NCBI GenBank assembly: GCA_930367205.1
Contig: OV884012.1
Span: 47,699,239 to 47,763,238 of the forward strand
Direction of reading: 5' to 3'
Origin: Acanthosoma haemorrhoidale
Lineage: Eukaryota > Arthropoda > Insecta > Hemiptera > Acanthosomatidae
DNA length: 64,000 bases
How positions within the stretch are numbered: position 1 is the stretch's first letter; each line of letters opens with the position of its first letter. Both the position numbers and the translations under genes were made by a program. The notes below the pieces were generated by a model. It ran no database searches. It saw only the letters and a list, made by a program, of their open reading frames with translations, and was not told where the DNA came from. This document shows, one piece after another, positions 22,609 to 33,629 of this stretch.

Positions 22609-24200
22609 GACACTTCTTTCCCAACTGCCATTAATTGCAGTGCCCATGAATAAACATGGTGAAAACCAAACTCTTTTTATTCCCAAAAATTTAACGTGAA
22701 TCGGCTTGATAGTTTTTAAAATATTCACAGCACTGTTTGAAAAAGCTATTAGATAATAAAAATCTTTGAGGCCTAGTTGCCTTAGAGGCCACCCAGGCCC
22801 TTGTTTCAGAAAAAAAATTTAGATTTTTGTTTTTTGTTGGGCGAAAAAAAACGACATAACACCCCAAAAATGTTACTTTAGGCTATCACAAAAATTGTTC
22901 AAACTCTATTCACTTGTTTTATTACTTTTTTGCCTAAAAGCTGAAGCAGTTCTTCAAAGTCACTTGCGGTCAAATGGGTTAAGTTTCTGAAACCCATGCT
23001 GTCTTCTAATTGCAAAGTCAGAAGTAAATTGAAACGGAATCCTTGACTAAAACGAGAAACCCGCCGCAAAAAGTTAATGATTCCGCCAACTCATCCTCTT
23101 TCTTTTTTTTCACTCTTCATGATTACTACTGCACAAGCCATGATCACAACAAGGTCAGCAAAATTTAGCAACTAACGAGGATCAAGCCATTCAAGTGCGT
23201 ACACTATAGACATTGTCTGTCTTTCTTCTTTTAGACAGTCCCTATATTAAGTATACAGACCCTACTTATTATCGCTTGACTTTGTATACAAGTGTGGACA
23301 AGGCCTTAGTTTAACCTTCGCAGGTAATATACACTATTATACAGAATATTTTAAAAATAAACTCACTCCCTTAAATTAACCTAACTCCTAATTTAAGATT
23401 TATCCTTTTATATATGGCTTAAACAATTATTAATTATTAAGAGTAAAATAAAAATTTAATAGTACTGATACGATCGATCCACCCCACGTCGCAGATAAGG
23501 ATGAGTTTTTTTTACTTTTTCCTTAACAAATTAATCTTCAAATAACAATGTTAATAAAATGACACGAGGGATTAAGAATCCTTATGAAATTGTGTATAAT
23601 TTCCTTAGAAACTGACAAGCAAATAATAGTAAAGATAAATTAATTTCGAATGATCAAGCTGCTTCGAGTGAACTTGCTTGATTAATATATAATAAAGCAT
23701 TTACATTCACGGGCTGAAGTTGCTCCGTACGTGCTAAGGCTAATGGTATTCAGGAGGAGCTACTTGAATCGAGTTTGTACCGGGGCCTTGGGTTCACTGT
23801 TGGTAAATTGGGTAGGTTAGTAATTAGGTCAACGGCTCAAAGGTGCCTACATGATTGTTGAGATTAAAAGATCTTACACTCTCTTGACGTCCCCTTCATC
23901 TCGACTGACAGCTTGACAGTTTTACATTACCTGTACTACGGCTGTTAAAATCATATACGCCGTTAATTACTTGTAAACTTGAACTATGCAGTAGTTTTAG
24001 TAAAGATAGTAATAATATATACATAATCAGACAGAAAAGGCTGAGAATTATTTCTCGAAAGTAATAAAAACTGTCTTCTCGTGGGGTGAAAAATCCACTT
24101 GAAGTGTATTTCTGTGTTAGCAATCCGATGTTCGGACTGCAATCTGGTGAAACTACAGCAGCACCTTACAACGAACATGCGAAACAACAGAGTCACTGCG
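22609..24200. other. AT-rich non-genic stretch
   Basis: No supported feature. Minus-strand frames at 23896-24196 are short and unrecognised. Confidence 0.55.
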
Positions 24201-24204
24201 ATGA

Positions 24205-25248
24205 TCTCCCTTGATTGCTACAGAACACAATAGCTTCCTATCTTGCAGGAAGAACCTTTTCTGTGCGAATAGGAGCCATATCAACCACTAGAAGAAATCT
24301 CATCGTCGGAGTTCCCCAAGGGTCGGTGCTGAGACCCCTACTCTTCAACATCTACACCGTGCACATAGAGCATCATACCCCAACTGTGAGGTAGCGGCGT
24401 ATGCAGACGACATAGGGGTCTACAGTACTAGCCTCAGCCCAGCGAAAGCGCTAAAGGCTGCAGAGAGCGCCAGTCAGTTAATCGCCGACAGGCTACAAGC
24501 TGTCAACATTCAGGTAAACCCATCCAAGACGCAAGGGATCGTTTTCTCGTTCCAGCATGGGAAAAGAAAGCTTCCATCCAGCTTCAACATAGACGGGACT
24601 GATTGCAAACTTGCCAATAGCATATGCTACCTAGGAATCAACCTAGGCAAACACATGACGTTCGGCACACACCTGCAGAAGAAGCTGAAAAGAGTACGTA
24701 GGACTTACTACTCTCTCCAGCGTCTCATCACAAGCCCGGCCATACCCCTGAGGCTGAAACTGCTCATATATCAGAGCGTCCTGAGGCCAGCACTGCTGTT
24801 TGGAAATCCGCTTTTCCGTTTTATCCACACAAGCACAACTAGATCCTCTTGTACGGCACTATGGCATACCCCTTTTCGTGAAAGGAAGGCTCCTGACATC
24901 CACGAAAAGTTCGAGGTCCCCACCATCACCGAAGCTATCAGAAGAAGACACATAAAATTCTTCGACTCGATGAAGCATTGCAAAAACCCCCTATTCCAAG
25001 ACCTGACACCCCAACCACTACCGGCAAGCTTGCACTACATGCCTAGAGAGAGACTCTAGGCTCAGCCTTCAGTGGACTCTCACCACTGCACCACAACATT
25101 TCCACCTCTACCGAGGCTTCTCACACTCCTTAATTCTCTCACTCCACCTTCAAACAGGTATTCCTAGTAAAAGGATCCGCGTACCCCAAATAAATTCCTT
25201 TATTTTTCCCTTATCCATAATCTTACAAATTTGAGAGCTAAGAAAAAA
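24205..25248 (+). mobile_element. Non-LTR retrotransposon family A, copy 2
   Basis: This is the most complete family A copy. It holds the reverse transcriptase from the finger/palm boundary to the C-terminus (24205-25059), then a 3' UTR of about 190 bp ending 'tttgagagctaag' plus an A run (25242-25249). It is 5'-truncated within ORF2; the endonuclease is absent. The 3' UTR matches the tails at 36503-36713 and 37634-37862, with shared 'gtggactctcaccactg', 'ccaccttcaa' and 'aaggatcc' blocks. No convincing target-site duplication was found. Confidence 0.8.
24220..25059 (+). pseudogene. Reverse transcriptase of family A LINE, frameshifted
   Basis: Frame 2 reads NTIASYLAGRTFSVRIG and then GVPQGSVLRPLLFNIYT, the RT palm 'GxPQGSxLxPxLFNIY' motif. 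Between about 24355 and 24370 the frame shifts. From 24361 a single frame stays open to 25059, with the catalytic YADD at 24400-24411, then NPSKTQGIVFS, YLGINLGKHMTF and RLKLLIYQSVLRPALLFG, and finally RRHIKFFDSMKHCKNPLF. Relative to copy 1 a short piece around the 'QFQNRVLR' region is missing. The enzyme would copy element RNA at nicked target DNA. The frameshift and absent N-terminus make it inactive. Confidence 0.75.
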
Positions 25249-26410
25249 AGTTGTGATCCGAAACAATTTTGATATAAATACAGGTGCATATATTGTAAGG
25301 GTGTAGAAAGAAAAATATAAATATTTCTACAACAGGCCTTTGTGGTATGTTTCTGAAATATTGATCAAAATACTGTGAAAAACTTACTATTGTTGATAAA
25401 GGTATTCTTGAAACTGATTTGAAAAAAAAAATGATACGAAATGATTACAAGAAATGATAGATATATCAAAAATTAAAAGAGCACAAACGATTTTGTTAAC
25501 AACTTTAACATTTTTTTTTAATAATAGCCAACCGAAAGCCTGTCATCTCACTCTACCATTTCCAAATGCTGCGCCGACAAGGACATCATCAGAAATACAG
25601 GAATATTTATTAGACAGAATCATTACCTTTAAAGTTTCATAAAATTATTGCTACATTTAAGATAACAATCCTCAAACTGTGAATACCAATAATATCTAAA
25701 ATTATTCGTATACTTCTCCCTATATATGACGAGAATATCAAATTCCTGGGGTAGCAAATAACGTCACTCCGCTCAATGAAACCTAATAACTAAATACATG
25801 AACTTAAAAAGTAAACAAAATTAATTTATAAATTAAATATAATTTTGTTTTTTTAGCATTGCGATACTTACTTTAAAAGCCAAGTTTAAACAGGCAGACA
25901 GATGAAAGACAAATACCAGTGACCAGTTAGAAGCTAAGCTAGTACTAGTAAGCAGTAATAGTTAGGCCTCTAATCCTTGGATCTACTAGTTGTACAGCGG
26001 TGTTGTATCCATTATTTGTGTTATTTATACCACGTGAATGAGTATTAAACCTATAAAACTTCCTCATTACTTTGTAACATGATCATATTAACAAAACTTT
26101 GACTTACCCGCTTGTTCTTTGTACCCAATAGTCTCACCCGGTTGATTCGAAACAAAACTTGTTGTGACTTAGTCGAATTTCACTATTAGTAATTAGTAAC
26201 TATTGGTTCATACGTTGAATGAATGAGGTGCTTACGAGAAGTGACTTGCTCTGAGGAGGGCTGGCTTTGAGTAAACTAATGCCCAAGCATTGAGGGCTTG
26301 GCTGGCGATATTTGTGAGGGATTGAGGGCCCCTTTCCTATACAGGGGTAGGAAATGGGCGCAAAAATGAAGGTATTTGTGTGCGAATCTCTCTTCCTTCA
26401 AACCACCCCC
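25249..26410. other. AT-rich non-genic stretch
   Basis: No supported feature. Short frames here are unrecognised. Confidence 0.6.
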
Positions 26411-26411
26411 T

Positions 26412-26498
<87 letters not shown>

Positions 26499-26510
26499 TC
26501 TCTCTCGCTC
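26412..26510. repeat. (CT)n microsatellite
   Basis: Uninterrupted CT dinucleotides run from about 26420 to 26492. A single A interruption, more CT and a G interruption follow, up to about 26510. The Arg-Glu and Leu-Ser repeat proteins predicted across it are artefacts of the repeat. Confidence 0.95.
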
Positions 26511-27685
26511 CCTTCCTACTTTTCCTTCTCTTTCTTCGTTCGTTCTTTTTCTCCTACTCTGCAGTCTTTCTCCTCCATTTCACGCTGCAGCCCTTCCGCA
26601 AGTCATTTATTTTTCCATCTCGTTCTGTAGATGTAATTTAAGATATTGGACCTTACTACACACTTAATGATACTTTTTAGGTATATTTACATTAATTAAA
26701 AATAATTTACATATAAATGTTCATATTCACCAATCATGCTGAATTGTGTTTAATTTTAATAAAATCCCAAATACATAAAAGCACGAGAAATATATGAAAC
26801 GAGGAGATCGAGGGCGCTATTTAATCTTACAGAAACCAGAGATCTGATTAGCCCCTTTCTTAGGATTATTTAGAAAACATTTAAGATAGGAAAGCACTAT
26901 GATATAAAAAATATAAAATAAATGTTTTGAATAGATTTTATTTAACAGAAAGAATTTTAAAAAGTGGTGTTTTTGCTTGAGTGAATTATTTAGGAAGCTT
27001 TAATGAATATTTGAGAATGTTCCTGCTTGATACATGACCTCCTTTAGATAGTTTTACAATCAAGAATGTTACAAAGTTTAGAGTCATTTACTTATTTAAA
27101 TAGGGTTCAGATGGTAATGTACAATTATTTTCGACTGTTAAAAACAGAGTAATAAACCATGAAAATAGTTCATAAAAATAATAGGAAGCTCCTGATTCTC
27201 AGTTTAAAAGCGTTCAATGTTAGACTTTTAAAAAAAATATTAGTCTAGCGACAATATTTCCACTCTTCAGAAATGACGCGAAGTGAACATTCCAACACTG
27301 GAGCCGAATCAAGATCAACTTAAACACAGAACTTGGGCCTCTGGCAACTACTTGAAAGGGCCATTATGATTTTATTGATCTATTGTAGGGCTGTTAAGGC
27401 TATAACCGAAGTTACTCGTGTATAAACTATTCTGCAACAGTGAGCTAAATCATTTGAGAGGATTGCTGATTAACGGCTTTCGTTCCATGCTTGAATAAGT
27501 TACCGACCTTTTAAGCTGCAATATTTACCCTCTAAAAGTAGGCTAAAACGCATAATCCCCATCAAACGGTAGGCAACCTGAAATCCATACATATTATAAC
27601 TCGATATAAAAGCTATAAAAACGATATTATTCAAATAGGAGGCATTGAGTCCTTATAGAATTATATTCAATTAAAACAATCATTA
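26511..27685. other. AT-rich non-genic stretch
   Basis: Nothing identifiable beyond the pyrimidine-rich shoulder of the microsatellite. Confidence 0.6.
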
Positions 27686-27688
27686 TAT

Positions 27689-27722
27689 ACTAGGGTGTTC
27701 TGAAAAGTTTCCGACCTAATAA
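27689..27722 (+). repeat. Mariner-like terminal sequence (single end)
   Basis: The sequence 'ta' followed by 'ctagggtgttctgaaaag' and 'tttccgacct' has the look of a Tc1/mariner terminal inverted repeat beginning next to a TA dinucleotide. The matching inverted copy is not visible in the following 1.5 kb and no transposase motif follows. It is either a truncated element or one end of a diverged MITE. Confidence 0.35.
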
Positions 27723-28184
27723 AGTTTTATTTCACTAGCTTTTATTTATTTTATTATCATCTTCATGTTAATGATATATGTATATAATGATAGTTTTGTG
27801 TAAATTTTTTTAAAACCTGATGATTGGTTTGTCCAGAGCGAATAAGGGAAAATCTCTCAGTTGGCCAACGCTTAGCCTGAATATTATGTACTATTTTGCA
27901 GTAGAGGGAAACATTCTCAATTTTGGCAAAACGCGAGTAATTAGAAGTCAGCTACAATCAAATAAATCAACTTGAATACTTTACAATCAAACTAGGAACA
28001 ATGTAGTAATTTGAATCCTTATTTCTACTCATAATAACTTATATTTACTCTAACCAAAAAAGGTGATTATAACAAATATAATCTCTAATAATATAAATTA
28101 TATTCGAAGGCAGAAATCAACCTAGGCATAAATTGATAACTTTTTGAACGAAGATAAGTCGAATGATGGCGCAAAAAACAAAAA
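27723..28184. other. AT-rich non-genic stretch
   Basis: No recognised feature; possibly interior of the mariner-like element whose end is at 27689. Confidence 0.5.
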
Positions 28185-28400
28185 ATGGATAAAATTGATT
28201 GCCTGAAGATTAGACATCTGGATGTGACAGAAAATCTCACAGATGAGGAAAGCGGAATATTTAGGGATGTGGTTCTAGACGTAATAGAATGCGCCCGTCA
28301 AGCAAAGACTCCTCTTGAAGAATTGCAGGCTTTTTTGTGACGCTTCATCGGTTCAGATGATTATAACATTCACCAGGTTGGGTTCAGTGTGACGAATTAA
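28185..28400 (+). pseudogene. Unrecognised short ORF with in-frame TGA
   Basis: From an ATG at 28185 the frame encodes 51 residues of ordinary, charged protein-like composition (MDKIDCLKIRHLDVTENLTD ... CARQAKTPLEELQAFL). It meets TGA at 28338-28340 and then stays open for another 19 codons (RFIGSDDYNIHQVGF...) to TAA at 28398-28400. The continuity of protein-like sequence past one stop suggests a decayed gene, processed pseudogene or transposon ORF. I do not recognise the family. It lies 0.5 kb downstream of a mariner-like terminus, which may be coincidental. Confidence 0.35.
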
Positions 28401-31400
28401 AGTAAATTTAAACGCAAGAAAAGAAAATCTCACTTCACTGATACCACGAAACATTTCATGGCGTTTTATATTGAAAATTCATTTAAAAAGGATAAATATA
28501 TATTTTAAAAAAACCGGACGGTTTATATTCGATTTGTATCTATATCCCTTCAATATACCAGGCGATTTACCTTCAAACATCTCTTTACATATTCCTTTAC
28601 GCTATTCATAATAACTATTACCTTTAGTTTTTTAATAATTTTACTAAATATGCCACATCTACTGCATGCATGGTAATTCACACATACCTAAGATATTTTT
28701 TATCGAAATTTATTATGCTGCATTCAATAGTAACAGAGCTGTTCCAAAGCTAACACATATTACAAATTTTAGATATAAAGTTCAATCATATTGCATTACA
28801 TCATAAGAAATTTCATGTGCTTTAATTACGTTATAAAAATATGTTTCATTAAGTTGGCACACGTTACAGTTTGATCTGATAGTAATAATTATGAAAAATC
28901 TTTATTTTATTTCCACAATTGATAATTTATTCTTTATGGAAATTGCTTTGGACATCTCTAAGCTGCCATCTTCAGTTATTTACAATTGGTTATGGGGGAT
29001 ATATAGCACATCTAAAACACTAGTACGGCTCTGTCGTAGAGTGAGGAGCGTGGATGGAGCAGTCCTGGTTGAAAGATAAAAAATATACTATTATTTTAGA
29101 CAAGTCAAATAACCCACATAACCAATTGGAGAAAACTGAGGGTACTTAGAGCTGTCAACAGCGCTATTTCAATAAAGAAGAAATTATTACTTGTGGAAAG
29201 ACAGCTTTACTGTTTTATAATTATGCCATTTCAGAAGGTGCCATCCTCTTTAACTTAAATATTAAGATATTTTAAGTGCAAAAAATCACTAACTGTATTT
29301 TATTCTTTCTAATCCCTTCTAACCTGTGTATAATCTGTATGTAATATAAGGTAATGAATCTGTACAATAATCTGTTAGGAATCCCAACCTGATGAAGTTC
29401 GATCCCACCTGAAGGATTTACTTGATGGTTGCAAATCAGAGGGGATTCATTTTCAAGCTCATGAGTTTTATAATAAAGCCAGGTTTAACGAAAACTCAAT
29501 TTCATAAAAAGGCTTCCTTTTCAATTGTTCTAAACGGCATTGTACCTCCTCTCAGTTGTCACCAACGCCAATCTTTTCCATGGAGTTATTTGTGCTTCTA
29601 TAGGCTTATGAGATATAAAAAATAAATGATTTATTTTATTATAATTCCAAAACTAATGGTTTATTTATATACTTTATTGCATTGTAGTTTTGATGCATAT
29701 AAATACTTTATTTGCCATGCCTGGTAAGGTTATGTAGTTATTATACTATAACCTAAAACTCGTCAAAGGAACCAATAGTTACACAAGTTATCTGAAAAAA
29801 AGTAACCAATCAAGGTTTATCAACATCAACCCTCAGAACACAACCACAGAATCACAACAAGCGAGTCAAAACAGAGCCAATATATTCATCAAGGGCACTG
29901 CAGAAAATGCTAACAAAAATATTACCACTTAAGGGTCACAAAATCAATCCTCAGAGCATCAATAATATTTATACCAGCCCTGAAAACAAACCACAACTTC
30001 TAAATCTCAGCAATGTACAACATTAGCATGTTTCTAATAACAAATCGTGACTGAAAGTCAACCTCAAATAGGTTGGCTTTCCTAAAAACAAGTCAGTGAA
30101 CGAACACTTCTAAAAAGATCACTACATGTAATATTTTGTGGAAACATTTTTAGTATTCGTACAGTCAGGACAAAATCCAAAGGTGTGACATATTCGTCAC
30201 CACCCGTTAGGAATATTTCAATATCTAGTTACTCAAGTATTCATTACAAGACTATAAATGTGACCAGGTTCAGACATCCTTCCTGTTTTAAAAGACCTTT
30301 CAGTTCCTTCGACAAAGAGCGGATCCGTCCATCATTCGTTCAACTGTTGGAGGTGGATAGGTTAAACAAGGCCTGGGAGCAAGCAACACTTGTTAGCATC
30401 GCCAAACTAGAGGAAACTAATTAATATTTGATCCTAAACAGAAACTTAAGGAGGATATAGAGCTGCGGTTTCTCCGTGTTTGCAAACTTGGCCCGAGTCC
30501 CGCTCGTACTCAGCAGTAAAATGCTACCTCCACGGCCCTAATAGCTCACTACATCAACACCGGATTAACCCCGCGGCTCGTGCTTCCTCTCAATTATAGT
30601 TTTCCCAAGCGCTTCAACAGAAGGCTGAGCTTTGCAACTTTAATAGGATCCAGCATTAAGTACTGCGCCCGTAGGGTACAGTTCTGTGCCGCCGGCACAA
30701 CTAAGGTTTAGGGCTGGAATTGAAAATAATCTTTGAGTTTTTTTCTTGTTTCAAAACAGAAATCGTCGGATAACTAAAGTTTTACATAGTTTTCCCTACT
30801 AATTGTATTATATATATATGTATAGCCAAACAACAACAACAGCTGCCATCCTAACAGATAGCAAGATAACAACAAACCTAATACAGAAGAACTTGGAATT
30901 GCATGAAACAAATTATTTAAGAACTTGTAGTTTGTGGTTCTTGAAGAAAGGTATAACTGGTAGAAAGGCACCAAAGCTCAGTGGGGTACAATACGAAGTG
31001 AGTTAGCTAACATTTTTTATTAAAACTCGCCAGTGGTTAATCATTTCAGAATAGGACACACTAGGCTGACTATTACCTCAACAGACTAAACCTGTGATGA
31101 GTGCAGCACCATTAGCCTGTTTGACAAAATAAACGAATCGAAGGCATGAAGTTTCATGAAAATCCGGTGAACTTCCATAGACGAATCGGCTTTTATTGGC
31201 TGACTTAAATATATTATAGATTCACAGATAGCCGTTAGTACTGATGCGACGCTAAATAAGAGTAATAAAATAAGGATCATTTGGATTATTCTTTCTTTTC
31301 TATGGCACACGGATAATCATGGAAAAATCAACCCACATAACGCAAAAGTGTAATTTTACCTATCATGATTACTGTTTGAAAATTAGTACTAGCGTTTGAA

Positions 31401-32502
31401 TCTTACGAAATAAAATTAGAAGAGGCAAGAAGAAATACGGATGTTGTCGGTGTGAGACACCGAGAGAGCAGAGGGATGGTGTGAAATGTGCCGGAAAAAG
31501 AGACTGCGGAGATGAAAATGGTGAGATAGTGGCTTCCGAAAAGCCGTTATGGGAGAAAATACATTTCGCAAGGCTCAGATTATTAGGCACTCTCGGGGAA
31601 TCTCCGCTCCTCAGGACTAGAGCCGGCGTTCCTCTGACAGAAATCCTTTAGTATCCGCAAGCCCATTCTTAAAGTAATACTCCATTTTAAGATATTCTGT
31701 TCCAATGTTGTCAGGCCCTTTTCTTTATATCGTGATACGAGATTTGTTAAATCCTTCAGCCACATCAACTAGGATTAGTTAGCAAAGCAACAACAATTAA
31801 GGAAACCTTACTTCGCATGATTATTAGTTCCCTCAATATATAAACGCCATGAGCGCAGTAAAACATCGAGAGAGTCTCTAACAGATCATCAGATCCTAAA
31901 ACAGGATCCCGAATAGAATTACAGAAAGTAAGACTAACTAAAAAAAACATTACACTACTTACCAACTGAGTAGACTGGTTTACAGGGTATGCTCGCACCC
32001 TTAATCGAAAATCTTAAGGTGTTATTAATACATGAATTATAAACAGAACAACTTCAATTTTTTGTTTATCGCAGTAAATTAATAATATAACTAGGGAAAT
32101 ATTAATTGTGGCTTGGTTCCAGAACGATATTCAATAAATATGCACACATGTAGTCAACATTAAAACTAAACGCCATAAATTATGTATAATGCATGATGCA
32201 GTGATATAAATACAAAGATAAACATAATAATAGATTCGCGATGTTCGGATTGGCATGATTGGGTTTTTATTCCATTTATCTTAATATGTTTTTACCCTAA
32301 CTCAACAAACGTCTTAATCATTCATTGTATGATCAACTATTAACAAAGACTATATACCGTTAATGAAATTACTGTATAGAAAACATAACACTACTATATA
32401 TCATGGCATAGAAAAACCTTCTATATTTATATAAATAACTAAAATGGATTCAATTAAATTGCATTTGCCCGTTTATGTTCATATATATGTATTTATATAT
32501 AT
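28401..32502. other. Non-genic stretch with a GC-enriched patch
   Basis: No firm feature. A GC-rich block at about 30450-30720 has no identifiable coding or RNA content. Around 29379-29507 a 43-codon frame (ESQPDEVRSHLKDLLDGC ... FNENSIS) starts right after a 'ttag' acceptor-like site and has protein-like composition, but no homology is evident. Minus-strand frames at 31583-31998 are unrecognised. Confidence 0.45.
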
Positions 32503-33629
32503 ACAGGGTGTAACGTAAATGAAGTCCAAAACCTAATGAAATGATAGTAAACCAAAAATTCAAGGTACAGGTTTATTTGGGCTATGGTTTGATTCCGAAC
32601 AGGGAAAGAGTAAATTTTGTGTTTTTTTTAAGGTCGTCACATTTTTTGTTGAGTATGAGATAACTAGAAACCTACTTTAGTTAGGTGATTCTCAATGACA
32701 GCGTTGTAAACTAATAAAAAAAGTCTTTAAGATCAGGTTTATCTTTATGAAAACCATATGAAGGGGGCTTTCAAGGGATAAATTATTCAAAGTTCTGTAT
32801 TTCATGAAATCATGGATTATTTGCGATTTTTTTACCAAGACTAACACTAGGCTACAGATTTCCTACTTAAAAAATCCCTTCCTTAATAAGCTTTAAGGTC
32901 ATGTTAATTAAGTGAAAGAGATTCCGCATGCCCAGCGGAGAGGAATTTCGTTTCAAATGAAAGGTTGTCTTGCTCACAGTGGCTGTGGAGTGACTGCATG
33001 TCTTAATAGGCATGTCTGGGTTAGGTGGATAGGGCGGAATAGTCCTGTGAGGTGGCCGGGCAGAAGTCCAGAAGGACTTAACATCTCGGGACTTTTATGT
33101 CTCGGGGAAGTTTAATATAGTCTATTCCAAACCTGATGGTACAAGGGACCAGATATTTAAAAAAAAAAATTCAAAAATACAACTAAATGAGGGTTAACGG
33201 TCTGCCTCGTCCTTGCAGCAGTCGATGCTTAGAATGGAAGGTGGAGCTCCGTGGCCAAGGTGGAGGGAGCATTGAAAATTCTCTTAAAATACATTTTGTA
33301 TTACCATCAAAAATATTCAGTATTATTATTAAATGTTATCATTAAGCCAATTTGTAAATTTCATTATTTTTTTTAGGAGAATCCAATCCATATATACGAA
33401 TAATCCATGGTTTTACGAAAAACAGAACCGCGTTATTTAGTTCCTTGAAATCATCCTTCTAATAGTTTGCACAAAGACAAATTTTACTTGTTTTTTAAGT
33501 AAATGCTGTCTAGTTTACGATGTTGCAATTGAAAATTACGTAACCTAACTTTTTTTTTAGTTATCATCGCTTCCTTCTGTTTCATTTGAGGCCCGCTATA
33601 ACGTACTTTAGTTTTGGACGTTACATATA
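32503..33629 (+). mobile_element. Decayed Tc1/mariner-superfamily transposon with both ends
   Basis: The left end reads 'acagggtgtaacgtaaatg' then 'aagtccaaaac'. The right end, read inward on the opposite strand, is 'gtatatgtaacgtccaaaac' then 'taaag'. The shared TGTAACGT and TCCAAAAC blocks in inverted orientation mark terminal inverted repeats that have diverged. The 1.1 kb between them contains a plus-strand transposase relic (about 32940-33290). Size and layout fit a mariner-like element. The copy is old and non-functional. Confidence 0.6.
32912..33290 (+). pseudogene. Mariner-type transposase remnant
   Basis: A 67-codon frame contains ISFQMKGCLAHSG, equivalent to the transposase 'I.FQQDGaPaH' segment. 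It is followed by VRWIGRNSPVRWPGRSPE. The string RWIGRxxPxxWPxRSPDLTPxDFFLWG is a hallmark of a widespread insect mariner-like transposase group (DDE_3-related). After a frameshift the downstream piece is recognisable as 'LTSRDFYVSGKF' with 'VYSKPDGT'. At the catalytic second aspartate (QQDG) this copy has Lys, and the reading frame is broken, so it cannot transpose. The N-terminal DNA-binding part is not recognisable. Confidence 0.55.

Noticed and set aside
24643..24983. Minus-strand ORFs across the family A RT
   Set aside because: They are antisense shadows of the reverse transcriptase.
24205..25260. Target-site duplication for family A copy 2
   Set aside because: Sequence after the A run (gttgtgatcc) has no convincing match near 24200.
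26276..26667. Four overlapping ORFs rich in Arg-Glu or Leu-Ser
   Set aside because: They are translations of the CT/GA microsatellite in different frames.
30450..30720. Ribosomal RNA fragment
   Set aside because: The GC content suggested it, but I could not match it to conserved 18S or 28S segments.
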